Below, in pieces: positions 28,167 through 36,397 of a stretch of 64,000 nt of DNA. Each line of letters starts with the position of its first letter. The first letter of the stretch is position 1. The notes below the pieces were generated by a model. It ran no database searches and was not told the DNA's origin. It worked only from the letters and a program-made list of their open reading frames with translations. Origin of the DNA: G965215055 sp965215055 (GTDB lineage: Bacteria > Pseudomonadota > Gammaproteobacteria > UBA4575); NCBI GenBank assembly GCA_965215055.1, contig OZ244046.1:372001-436000 (forward strand). The letters run 5' to 3'. The position numbers and the translations under genes were made by a program.

Positions 28167-29472
28167 TCATAAAGGTCTTGACAGCAAGGTTGCCGTCATT
28201 GGCTACCTCTGCATCTGTTCGAGTGCACTCCTCTTCGACTACCTGTTCCTTATTACCGGTACGCGAAACTACCGGGCGCTGGCACGAGAGGATTACTGGA
28301 TCGAAAACCTCACCACGGGCTTTTTCCTCCTGGCAAGCCTCTTGCTGTTTGCCACGACCCTGCTGGAGCGGAGCTTCCTCCGACGCTGTATCTATGCCCT
28401 TGGTGCCATTGCAATGGTATTTATTGCCGGAGAAGAAATCAGTTGGGGACAGCGCATCCTCGGGTTCACAACGCCTGATTTCTTGCTGAACTTGAATATC
28501 CAGCATGAACTCAACCTTCACAATATCGAGGGAAAAATACACGAAAGACAGTTCCTCCGGTATGGGTCGATAATGCTGTTCACGGTAACCAGCGCGGCTT
28601 TCTTCTGCCAGAGATATACCCTTTTCAGGATTCCCTTGCCGTCCATGCTGCTGATGTTCGGCTTTCTGGTAGGACTGGCCTATACGGGTTCGATATACTC
28701 ACTCTATATGGGTACGATATACGTGGTGAGTAGTTTGCTGCTCCTCTTTGTCGTCTACACGCTGCTTTCCCGGCAAGTTCAATGGCTCGTTGCTGCCGTG
28801 GCATCCCTGATCCTCATCTTGACTCTTTTATACGTGGACAGGCTTAACCCAATGCCCTTTGGCAATGCACGGCGTGAGATACAGGAGTACCTGGTCGGTG
28901 TCGCCTGCCTGTTCTATGCCCTGGAGATCTGGCTGGCCCAGAGACGATCAAGGAGTATTCGGACGGTGCCTGCCGATATACCAAACGTTGATCCGGTGGG
29001 AGTATCCCGAGTGCCGCCCTGGTTGGCAGTGTGTTCTTTTGTCATGGTTTGCAGTGTCGGGTTGATAGCCTTGCAGTTTTTCAAGGCCAAGGCGGTAGCA
29101 GCCGACGTCGAGGAGATTTACCAGTCCATCGTGTCCGGCAAATACGGTGAGCCGACCGTTCGCTCCACTTTTGACGTCTATCTCGTTGAAGGGCAGTTGA
29201 TCTATTTCAAGGAACCGTGCGGCCGGGGGGATATTAAGAAGAGATTCTTTCTGCACCTGGTACCTGCCGATGAAAACAATCTGCCTGATGACCGCAAGCA
29301 GTATGGCTTTGACAGCCTGGACTTTATCTTTGGCTTCTATAATCCCAGCTTACGCTTCGATGGGAAGTGTATAACAAGAGTCCCACTCCCGGATTACACC
29401 ATCGATCGTATCTATACCGGCCAATCTATCCGGGGCAAAAGACTCTGGACAGCGGAGTTCTCCCTCCCCTGA
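28123..29472 (+). CDS. Polytopic membrane protein, phase-on copy
   Basis: The 449-residue protein uses a GTG start in the R1 leader: MLQADDLVKSGTPPPH, then the body from KGLDSKVAV. With 10 C the body is in frame. About ten hydrophobic segments follow (YLCICSSALLFDYLFLI, TGFFLLASLLLFATTL, and others), with the conserved block AMVFIAGEEISWGQR and LNLNIQHELNLHNIE. From about residue 320 a soluble domain begins (AKAVAADVEEIYQSIVSGKY) and ends RLWTAEFSLP. The family is unnamed to me. Context (ligases, glycosyltransferases) suggests a role in surface polysaccharide assembly. It is convergent with the ligase at 29515. Confidence 0.8.
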   Translation: MLQADDLVKSGTPPPHKGLDSKVAVIGYLCICSSALLFDYLFLITGTRNYRALAREDYWIENLTTGFFLLASLLLFATTLLERSFLRRCIYALGAIAMVFIAGEEISWGQRILGFTTPDFLLNLNIQHELNLHNIEGKIHERQFLRYGSIMLFTVTSAAFFCQRYTLFRIPLPSMLLMFGFLVGLAYTGSIYSLYMGTIYVVSSLLLLFVVYTLLSRQVQWLVAAVASLILILTLLYVDRLNPMPFGNARREIQEYLVGVACLFYALEIWLAQRRSRSIRTVPADIPNVDPVGVSRVPPWLAVCSFVMVCSVGLIALQFFKAKAVAADVEEIYQSIVSGKYGEPTVRSTFDVYLVEGQLIYFKEPCGRGDIKKRFFLHLVPADENNLPDDRKQYGFDSLDFIFGFYNPSLRFDGKCITRVPLPDYTIDRIYTGQSIRGKRLWTAEFSLP

Positions 29473-29514
29473 TTGCTACCCACTTTTACCAACGATACTG
29501 GTGCTGATACCTTC

Positions 29515-30894
29515 CTACGGTTCAGGAAGCGGGGAAGGAGAGCGGCTGCTGTGTCCAACCAAAGTGCCCGCAGCTGCCCACCAGATTGCAGAGATCTGAA
29601 ACGGGCCGATGAAGATATTTGCCTCGAGCATCGATACCAGCAGCCCGGACAACAGGATGAGACCCAGTGCAGCAGACGTCTTTCGTTCCGCTGGAGTCCT
29701 GGACTTGTCTCGAAAGCACCGCCATCCGGCACGCAGGATGAACACCACCATGATCAGTAATAACAATGGGGCAAAAATACCCGTGTAGACTGCCCATTTT
29801 ATCCAGAGATTATGAATCTCCAGCTTCCTTCCCTCATATGGTGTATCGAGCATGACCTGCCGCAGCCCGTGACCGAGGAAAGGCCGTTCCATAACTTTTT
29901 CCAGCCCCAGCTGATGACCTTCAATACGGCGTGAGAATACGTGGTCCAATGGAGTCTTTGCCAAGGCAGAGAGATTCGCGACGTTATGACCTTCTTGCAG
30001 CAGGTGCTGCAACGGTTCAAACTCAACAAATCGGTTCAGCTTCAAGTGCCGGGCGCATGATTCATCCAGGTATACGGTGCTGGCTAAAAGTCCGGCCAGG
30101 ACGACGGCCACCACCAGCCAACGTGACAAACGCAATAGCACAAATGCCACGAGCAGTAAAAAGGACACCAGCATCCCGAGACGACCTCCACTCACAAACT
30201 GGCTGAAAAGGAGAACGATAGCCCCGACGATACCGACAAATCCCCATACCCAGTGTCGCCGGGTTTGCGAAGGCAGGAAAAAAAGCACTGCCGCAGGGAC
30301 GAACATGGTCAATCCAATTGACCACGCCGTGCTTCGTATGCTGAAGCCATTGATGTAAGGTGAGTCCCAGTTGCAAGGCGCGTCCCAGTCCACCGTCCCG
30401 GCCAATGCCCTCACCAGGGCTATACCCGCCAGGACCCCGATAAGGATGAATGCTCGCTGGAAGATAACTGTTACGTTGCTACCTTCCTTCGCAAGGCAGA
30501 AGAAACACCAGAAAAACACGCCGCACAGACCTACCTGGATAATATACCTAGTCGCAAAAAACGATTCGCTGGCTTGTACCAGCCCTGGCACCCAAAGAAA
30601 CAAGATGCCGGCAAAACCCAGTGGCCCCAGCAATCCACCTGGAAAAGGAAGTCGGCCTTGCAACAACTCATTGCCTAACACCAGGGCCAACGCTACCAAA
30701 AAAATACTCCACTCTATCGGGCGCAATACTTCCATGCTGACGCCGGGCAGCCAGTACACCGGCCCCAGGGCGAGGAATATACTGAGCAGCCAGGGTGCAA
30801 CCGTCCCTCTACTGGGCACAATGCTATCTCGGCTTTTTACGGGGGGGGAGGGGGGGAGAGTAACTGATTTCACGAGATCATCTGCTTGCCGCAC
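29515..30894 (-). CDS. O-antigen-ligase-like protein, copy A (R leader)
   Basis: The 459-residue protein begins MRQADDLVKSVTLPPSPPVK, the R-type leader with an interrupted C tract, then the ligase body from VAPWLLSIFLALGPVYWLPG. There are about 11 transmembrane helices, a large periplasmic loop (about 285-365) and the Wzy_C/WaaL-type region ending IHNLWIKWAVYTGIFAPLLL. Family members ligate or polymerise glycan chains on the periplasmic face. The C-terminus (GHSSRSPSPLPEP) differs from the SLPVFKRG ending of copies B and C. It is the last gene of the minus-strand array. Confidence 0.85.
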   Translation of the reverse strand: MRQADDLVKSVTLPPSPPVKSRDSIVPSRGTVAPWLLSIFLALGPVYWLPGVSMEVLRPIEWSIFLVALALVLGNELLQGRLPFPGGLLGPLGFAGILFLWVPGLVQASESFFATRYIIQVGLCGVFFWCFFCLAKEGSNVTVIFQRAFILIGVLAGIALVRALAGTVDWDAPCNWDSPYINGFSIRSTAWSIGLTMFVPAAVLFFLPSQTRRHWVWGFVGIVGAIVLLFSQFVSGGRLGMLVSFLLLVAFVLLRLSRWLVVAVVLAGLLASTVYLDESCARHLKLNRFVEFEPLQHLLQEGHNVANLSALAKTPLDHVFSRRIEGHQLGLEKVMERPFLGHGLRQVMLDTPYEGRKLEIHNLWIKWAVYTGIFAPLLLLIMVVFILRAGWRCFRDKSRTPAERKTSAALGLILLSGLLVSMLEANIFIGPFQISAIWWAAAGTLVGHSSRSPSPLPEP

Positions 30895-30947
30895 ACGTCA
30901 CGATAATGTAGCACATAATGTAGGTGTGAGAAATCAGCTACTCAGTA
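30841..30947 (-). repeat. Junction repeat R2 with interrupted poly-C
   Basis: This is the same leader repeat as R1, read on the minus strand. The C tract is broken: on the plus strand it is G8, A, G7, A, G, A, G. The breaks should lower slippage, and the frame into ligase A is open. The repeat begins inside the end of glycosyltransferase copy B. Confidence 0.85.
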
Positions 30948-32079
30948 CACCAGCCAGGTCATCATCTTCACTGGTAAACGAGTAGATATGCCGTGGCAGT
31001 GCAACCATGTTGGCGCGCCAGCGCAGCCAATCGTCGATAGTAACAGCACTGAACTCTCTTGCGGCATCTGCCGGACTGTTCTCTCGGACAATCAAGCCGA
31101 TTTGGTGCTGCCTTACGTTATCAGCGTCTCCGGTACCAGCACGAACAATCAGAGGTCTCTGAAAGAAGCAGGCCTCGTAGTAGCGGGAGGACTGGGACCA
31201 GCAGTACGGGATGACTGGAGGATAGCAGGCCAGTATCATGTCCACGCTTCCGTATAATTCCGGCAGGTCCCCAGGATACTGAAATGCGCCTCTGTATATA
31301 ATGCCGGGATTTTCCTCAAGAAACCGGTTGAAACCGTGGAGCCGCGATGGTACTACCCCTGCAAGAAAAATTTCAAACCTCTCTCTCGATGACCTGGTCA
31401 AGCATGCAAGGAACTCTAAAGACCATGGGTCTCGTATCCCTGAAAAATAGCCAATCCTGAGGGGTCGGTCAACAAACGGACTCCCCGGCAACACTGGTGA
31501 TTCTTTTCCTCTATTCGCCCTGGTGCGAGAAGACTCGATCTTTTCTTTGATGACTATGTCGGGTGTATTCACGTTTAACCAGTCACGGTAGTAGCGACGG
31601 TACCTGGATGTTGACAATACGAGGAGACGACATCGCTCTACAATGAACTTGTCAACTGCCCGGGTTAGTCGACCTTTCCAACCGGGCGCAACCTGACCTG
31701 GTACGATGTCCAGCACCCCAAGTATGACTGGCCTTCTCAGGCCTAATCCCGCTATAAGTGCCGTGAGCGCCAAGTCCGCATGGAACACGTAAACCAGTTG
31801 GTTACGGCGTATGCCAGATCGAATTTTTGGGATCGACTTTATCAGTGTTGGAGCTCTCTCCAGGTAGCGCGCATGCCGTATGTGACCCAGGCTTGTAACT
31901 GGTCGATTGGGTGACCTCTCATGATCAAAGTCTCTTTGAAAGGCCATGATCTCGACCTGGTAACCCAACCGCTCCAGCATGTCGATTCGTCTGGTAAACG
32001 AGGGATGGGTCAATCGAGGCAGTAAAAAAAGGACTCTGAAGGTAGGCACCTTAACGTCATACCTGTGCCTGACAGTCAT
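30934..32079 (-). CDS. Glycosyltransferase (GT4-like), copy B, shortened
   Basis: The 381-residue protein begins MTVRHRYDVKVPTFRVLFLL. Features of a GT-B fold are the N-terminal LPRLTHPSFTRRIDMLERLGY, the central RPLRIGYFSGIRDPWSLEFL and the C-terminal ELYGSVDMILACYP with SRYYEACFFQRPLIV. It is nearly identical to copy A at 32469-33647 but ends early (DDLAGVLSS) because 41 bp between two ACTGA repeats are missing, which fuses its 3' end to junction R2. Probably active, since the lost part is only the last dozen residues. Confidence 0.85.
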   Translation of the reverse strand: MTVRHRYDVKVPTFRVLFLLPRLTHPSFTRRIDMLERLGYQVEIMAFQRDFDHERSPNRPVTSLGHIRHARYLERAPTLIKSIPKIRSGIRRNQLVYVFHADLALTALIAGLGLRRPVILGVLDIVPGQVAPGWKGRLTRAVDKFIVERCRLLVLSTSRYRRYYRDWLNVNTPDIVIKEKIESSRTRANRGKESPVLPGSPFVDRPLRIGYFSGIRDPWSLEFLACLTRSSRERFEIFLAGVVPSRLHGFNRFLEENPGIIYRGAFQYPGDLPELYGSVDMILACYPPVIPYCWSQSSRYYEACFFQRPLIVRAGTGDADNVRQHQIGLIVRENSPADAAREFSAVTIDDWLRWRANMVALPRHIYSFTSEDDDLAGVLSS

Positions 32080-32118
32080 CCCCTATCCTCTTTTGAATAC
32101 TGGTAAACTACTTCCCAG
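32080..32118 (-). repeat. Junction repeat B1 (ligase tail before MTVRH start)
   Basis: One of four copies of the sequence encoding the ligase C-terminus SSLPVFKRG plus stop, followed at once by GGGATGACTGTC, the start of the next gene. Here it joins the deleted ligase remnant to glycosyltransferase copy B. Confidence 0.8.
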
Positions 32119-32421
32119 TCCAACCAAGGTGCCCGCGGCCGCCCACCAGATTGCAGAAATCTGAAACAGGCCAATGAGGGTATTTACCTCGAACATCGAT
32201 ATCAGTAGCCCGGACAACAAGATGAGACCCAGCGCAGCAAGCGTCTTTCGTTCATGCTGACGCCGGGCAGCCAGTACACCGGACCCAGGGTAAGAAATAT
32301 ACTGAGCAGCCAGGGTGCGAGCGTGCCTCTGCTGAGCACAATGCTATCTCGGCCTTTTACGGGGGGGGGGGGGGGGGGGGGGGGGGGTAACTGATTTCAC
32401 GAGATCATCTGCTTGCCGCAC
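32083..32421 (-). pseudogene. Ligase remnant with large internal deletion and C27 tract
   Basis: The R leader (GTG start at 32421) runs into 27 C and then the first ~35 codons of the ligase body to WLPGVSM. The sequence then jumps, near 32251, to the last ~50 codons (AALGLILLSGLL and on to SLPVFKRG). About 1 kb of the ligase is missing and the two parts are out of frame. The C27 tract itself also puts the body out of frame. It cannot encode a ligase. Confidence 0.85.
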
Positions 32422-32480
32422 ACGTCACGATAATGTAGCACATAATGTAGGTATGAGAAACCAGCTACTCAGTCCACGGA
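32361..32480 (-). repeat. Junction repeat R3 with poly-C of 27
   Basis: R3 carries the same leader as R2 with an uninterrupted run of 27 C on the minus strand (plus-strand G at 32361-32387). It starts TCCGTGGACTGAGTAGCTG, like R1, although the preceding gene is a glycosyltransferase and not the membrane protein. Confidence 0.88.
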
Positions 32481-33647
32481 CTCACGACGAACGTCACGTA
32501 GAAGATCATTCAGTACACCAGCCAGGTCATCAGCTTCACTGGTAAACGAGTAGATATGCCGTGGCAGTGCAACCATGTTGGCGCGCCAGCGCAGCCAATC
32601 GTCGATAGTAACAGCACCGAGTTCTCTTGCGGCATCTGCCGGACTGTTCTCTCGGACAATCAAGCCGATTTGGTGCTGCCTTACGTTATCAGCGTCTCCG
32701 GTACCAGCACGAACAATCAGAGGTCTCTGAAAGAAGCAGGCCTCGTAGTAGCGGGAGGACTGGGACCAGCAGTACGGGATGACTGGAGGATAGCAGGCCA
32801 GTATCATGTCCACGCTTCCGTATAATTCCGGCAGGTCCCCAGGATACTGAAATGCGCCTCTGTATATAATGCCGGGATTTTCCTCAAGAAACCGGTTGAA
32901 ACCGTGGAGCCGCGATGGTACTACCCCTGCAAGAAAAATTTCAAACCTCTCTCTCGATGACCTGGTCAAGCATGCAAGGAACTCTAAAGACCATGGGTCT
33001 CGTATCGCTGAAAAATAGCCGATCCTGAGGGGTCGGTCAACAAACGGACTCCCCGGCAACATTGGTGATTCTTTTCCTCTATTCGCCCTGGTGCGAGAAG
33101 ACTCGATCTTTTCTTTGATGACTATGTCGGGTGTATTCACGTTCAACCAGTCACGGTAGTAGCGACGGTATCCGGAGGTTATAGATACGAGGAGACGACA
33201 TCGCTCTACAATGAACTTGTCAACTGCCCGGGTTAGTCGACCTTTCCAACCGGGCGCAACCTGACCTGGTACGATGTCCAGCATGTCAAGTATGACTGGC
33301 CTTCTCAGGCCTAATCCCGCTATAAGTGCCGTGAGCGCCAAGTCCGCATGGAACGCGTAAACCAGTTGGTTACGGCGTATGCCAGATCGAATTTTTGGGA
33401 TCGACTTTATCAGTGTTGGAGCTCTCTCCAGGTAGCGCGCATGCCGTATGTGGCCCAGGCTTGTAACTGGTCGATTGAGCGACCCTCCATGATCAAAGTC
33501 TCTTTGAAAGGCCATGACCTCGACCTGGTAACCCAACCGCTCCAGCATGTCGATTCGTCTGGCAACCGTGGGATGGGTCAATCGAGGCAGTAAACAGAGG
33601 GTTCTAAAGGTAGGCACCTTAACGTCATACCCATGCCTGACAGTCAT
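32469..33647 (-). CDS. Glycosyltransferase (GT4-like), copy A, full length
   Basis: The 392-residue protein begins MTVRHGYDVKVPTFRTLCLL. It is nearly identical to copy B at 30934-32079 and has the full C-terminus DVRRESVD. A GT-B fold is expected; no donor or acceptor can be assigned. The last codons (ESVD, stop) are part of junction R3 and are shared in DNA with the end of the membrane-protein gene at 28072. It starts 3 bp after the stop of ligase B. Confidence 0.86.
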   Translation of the reverse strand: MTVRHGYDVKVPTFRTLCLLPRLTHPTVARRIDMLERLGYQVEVMAFQRDFDHGGSLNRPVTSLGHIRHARYLERAPTLIKSIPKIRSGIRRNQLVYAFHADLALTALIAGLGLRRPVILDMLDIVPGQVAPGWKGRLTRAVDKFIVERCRLLVSITSGYRRYYRDWLNVNTPDIVIKEKIESSRTRANRGKESPMLPGSPFVDRPLRIGYFSAIRDPWSLEFLACLTRSSRERFEIFLAGVVPSRLHGFNRFLEENPGIIYRGAFQYPGDLPELYGSVDMILACYPPVIPYCWSQSSRYYEACFFQRPLIVRAGTGDADNVRQHQIGLIVRENSPADAARELGAVTIDDWLRWRANMVALPRHIYSFTSEADDLAGVLNDLLRDVRRESVD

Positions 33648-33686
33648 CCCCTATCCTCTTTTGAATACTGGTAAACTACTTCCCAG
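33648..33686 (-). repeat. Junction repeat B2
   Basis: Ligase B tail (SLPVFKRG, TAG) plus GGGATGACTGTC, leading into glycosyltransferase copy A. Confidence 0.8.
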
Positions 33687-34976
33687 TCCAACCAAGGTGC
33701 CCGCGGCCGCCCACCAGATTGCAGAAATCTGAAACAGGCCGATGGGGGTATTTACCTCGAACATCGACATCAGTAGCCCGGACAACAGGATGAGACCCAG
33801 CGCAGCAAGCATCTTTCGTTCCGCTGGAGTCCTGGACTTGTCTTGAAAGTGCTGCCATCCGGCACGCAGGATGAACACTACCATGATCAGCAATAACAAT
33901 GGGGCAAAAATACCCGTGTAGACTGCCCACCTTAGCCAGAGATTATGAATCTCCATCTTCCATCCCCCATATGGCGTATCGAGCACGACCTGTCGCAGCC
34001 CGTGACCGAGAAAGGGCCGTTCCATAACTTTTTCCAGCCCCAGCCGATAACCTTGAATACGGCGTGAGAGTATGTGGTCCAACGGAGTCTTTGCCAAGGC
34101 AGAGGGGTCCATGACGTTATGACCTTCTTGCAGCAGGTGCTGCAATGGCTCAAACTCAACAAATCGGTTCAACTTCAAGTGCCGGGTGCATGATTCATCC
34201 AGATATACGGTGCTGGCTAAAAGTCCAGCCAGGACGACGGCCACTACCAGCCAACGTGACGCACGCAACAACGCAAATGCCACGAGCAGTAAAAAGGACA
34301 CCAGCATCCCGAGACGACCGCCACTCACAAACTGGCTGAAAAGGAGAACGATAACCCCGACAATACCGACAAATCCCCATCGCCGGGTTTGCGAAGGCAG
34401 GAAAAAAAGCACCGCCGCCGGGACGAACACGGCCAACCCAACTGACCACCTGGTGCTTTGTATACTGAAGCCATTGGTGTAAGGTGAATCCCAGTTGCAA
34501 GGCGAGTCCCAGTCCACCGTCCCGGCCAGTGTTTTCACCAGGGCTATACCCGCCAGGACCCCGATAAGGATGAATGCTCGCTGGAAGATAGCTGTTACGT
34601 TGCCACCTTCCCTCGCAAGGCAGAAGAAACACCAGAAAAACATGCCGCAAAGACCTACCTGGATAATATGTTTAATCACAAAAAACGATTCGCTGGCTTG
34701 TACCAGCCCCGGCACCCAAAGAAACAAGATGCCGGCAAAACCCAGCGGCCCCAGTAAGCCGCCCGGAAAAGGAAGCCGGCCTTGCAACAATTCGGTGCCT
34801 AACACCAGGGCCAACGCTACCAGAAAAATACTCCACTCTATCGGGCGCAATACTTCCATGCTGACACCGGGCAGCCAGTACACCGGACCCAGGGCAAGAA
34901 ATATACTGAGCAGCCAAGGTGCGACCGTGCCCCTGCCGAGCACAACTAGATGATGGTACTGGTGTCTGGCAGTCAT
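33651..34976 (-). CDS. O-antigen-ligase-like protein, copy B (MTARH leader)
   Basis: The 441-residue protein has a B-type leader, MTARHQYHHLVVLGRG, replacing the R leader of copy A; the body is then the same family from TVAPWLLSIFLALGP. Transmembrane layout and the HNLWLRWAVYTGIFAP region match the other copies. The central loop has GHNVMDPSALAKTP. No poly-C tract is present, so expression of this copy should not phase-vary by that route. Confidence 0.85.
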   Translation of the reverse strand: MTARHQYHHLVVLGRGTVAPWLLSIFLALGPVYWLPGVSMEVLRPIEWSIFLVALALVLGTELLQGRLPFPGGLLGPLGFAGILFLWVPGLVQASESFFVIKHIIQVGLCGMFFWCFFCLAREGGNVTAIFQRAFILIGVLAGIALVKTLAGTVDWDSPCNWDSPYTNGFSIQSTRWSVGLAVFVPAAVLFFLPSQTRRWGFVGIVGVIVLLFSQFVSGGRLGMLVSFLLLVAFALLRASRWLVVAVVLAGLLASTVYLDESCTRHLKLNRFVEFEPLQHLLQEGHNVMDPSALAKTPLDHILSRRIQGYRLGLEKVMERPFLGHGLRQVVLDTPYGGWKMEIHNLWLRWAVYTGIFAPLLLLIMVVFILRAGWQHFQDKSRTPAERKMLAALGLILLSGLLMSMFEVNTPIGLFQISAIWWAAAGTLVGLGSSLPVFKRG

Positions 34977-35015
34977 TCTCTATCTTCTTTTGAGTACTGG
35001 TAAACTACTTCCCAG
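34977..35015 (-). repeat. Junction repeat B3
   Basis: Ligase C tail (SLPVLKRR, TAG) followed by the ATG of ligase B (GAGAATGACTGCC). Diverged from the other B junctions by a few bases. Confidence 0.75.
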
Positions 35016-36305
35016 TCCAACCAAGGTGCCTGCGGCCGCCCACCAGATTGCAGAGGTCTGAAATGTGCCGATGAAGATATTTACCTCGAACATCGATATC
35101 AGCAGCCCGGACAACAAGATGAGACCCAGCACAGCAGACGTCTCTCGTTCCACTGGAGGAGCCCTGGACTTGTCTCGAAAGTGCTGCCATCCGGCATGCA
35201 GGATGAACACCACCATGATCAGCAATAACAATGGGGCGAAAATACCCGTGTAGACTGCCCATTTTATCCAAAGATTATGAATCTCCATTCTCTCCAGATG
35301 TTTCCACGGCTGGTCCAGCATGACCTGTCGCAGCCCGTGACCGAGGAAGGGCCGTTCCATAACTTTTTCCAGCCCCAGCCGATAACCTTGAATACGGCGT
35401 GAGGATATGTAGTCCAACGGAGTTATCGCCAAGGCAGATAAGTTCGTGGCAGCCTTGGCTCCAACAGGCAATTCATCAGTAAATCGATACAAAACCAAAT
35501 GCCGGGAACATGACTCATCCACGTATACGGTGCTGGCTAAAAGTCCGGCCAGGACGACGGCCGCCACCAGCCAACGCGATGCACGCAATAGCACAAATGC
35601 CACGAGCAGTAAAAAGGACACCAGCATCCCGAGACGACCTCCACTCACAAACTGGCTGAAAAGGAGAACGATAGTTCCAACGATACCGATAAATCCCCAT
35701 ACCCAGTGTCGCCGGGTTTGCGAAGGCAGGAAAAAAAGCACTGCCGCAGGGACGAACATGGTCAATCCAATTGACCACGCCGTGCTTCGTATGCTGAAGC
35801 CATTGATGTAAGGTGAGTCCCAGTTGCAAGGCGAGTCCCAGTCCGCCGTCCCGGCCAGTACCCTCACCAGGGCTATACCCGCCAGGACCCCGATAAGGAT
35901 AAAGGCTCGCTGGAAGATAACTGTTACGTTGCCGCCTTCCCTCGCCAGGCAGAAGAAACACCAGAAAAACGCGCCGCACAGGCCTACCTGGATAATATAT
36001 TCAATCACAAAAAACGATTCGCTGGCCTGTACCAGTCCTGGTATCCAAAGAAACAAGATGCCGGCAAAACCCAGTGGCCCCAGCAATCCACCTGGAAAAG
36101 GAAGTCGGCCTTGCAACAACTCATTGCCTAACACCAGGGCCAACGCTACCAAAAAAATACTCCACTCTATCGGGCGCAATACTTCCATGCTGACGCCGGG
36201 CAGCCAGTACACCGGACCCAGGGCAAGAAATATACTGAGCAGCCAGGGTGCAACCGTGCCTCTGCCGAGTACAATTAGATGATGGTACCTGTGTCTGACA
36301 GTCAT
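34980..36305 (-). CDS. O-antigen-ligase-like protein, copy C (MTVRH leader)
   Basis: The 441-residue protein begins MTVRHRYHHLIVLGRG and then has the ligase body. The periplasmic loop differs most from copies A and B (CSRHLVLYRFTDELPVGAKA and DQPWKHLERMEIHN), which suggests recombination or selection on the exposed loop. It is the first gene of the minus-strand array. Confidence 0.85.
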   Translation of the reverse strand: MTVRHRYHHLIVLGRGTVAPWLLSIFLALGPVYWLPGVSMEVLRPIEWSIFLVALALVLGNELLQGRLPFPGGLLGPLGFAGILFLWIPGLVQASESFFVIEYIIQVGLCGAFFWCFFCLAREGGNVTVIFQRAFILIGVLAGIALVRVLAGTADWDSPCNWDSPYINGFSIRSTAWSIGLTMFVPAAVLFFLPSQTRRHWVWGFIGIVGTIVLLFSQFVSGGRLGMLVSFLLLVAFVLLRASRWLVAAVVLAGLLASTVYVDESCSRHLVLYRFTDELPVGAKAATNLSALAITPLDYISSRRIQGYRLGLEKVMERPFLGHGLRQVMLDQPWKHLERMEIHNLWIKWAVYTGIFAPLLLLIMVVFILHAGWQHFRDKSRAPPVERETSAVLGLILLSGLLISMFEVNIFIGTFQTSAIWWAAAGTLVGLGSSLPVLKRR

Positions 36306-36344
36306 CCTTTATCCTCTTTTGAATACTGCTAAACTACTTTCCAT
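36306..36344 (-). repeat. Junction repeat B4 with orphan ligase tail
   Basis: Upstream of ligase C the sequence still encodes SSLAVFKRG and a stop, then the MTVRH start. No ligase gene precedes it; the divergent wecB-like gene begins at 36398. It is the remnant of a further ligase copy that has been lost. Confidence 0.75.
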
Positions 36345-36397
36345 GGAGACCTCGCGGAACTCTGACCCCTAGTTGCACGGAAGGCAGGAACTCTGGC

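Noticed and set aside
30371..30985. Plus-strand open frame of 204 codons, with matching frames at 34495 and 35824
   Set aside because: They are antisense shadows of the ligase copies; conservation among them only reflects conservation of the ligases.
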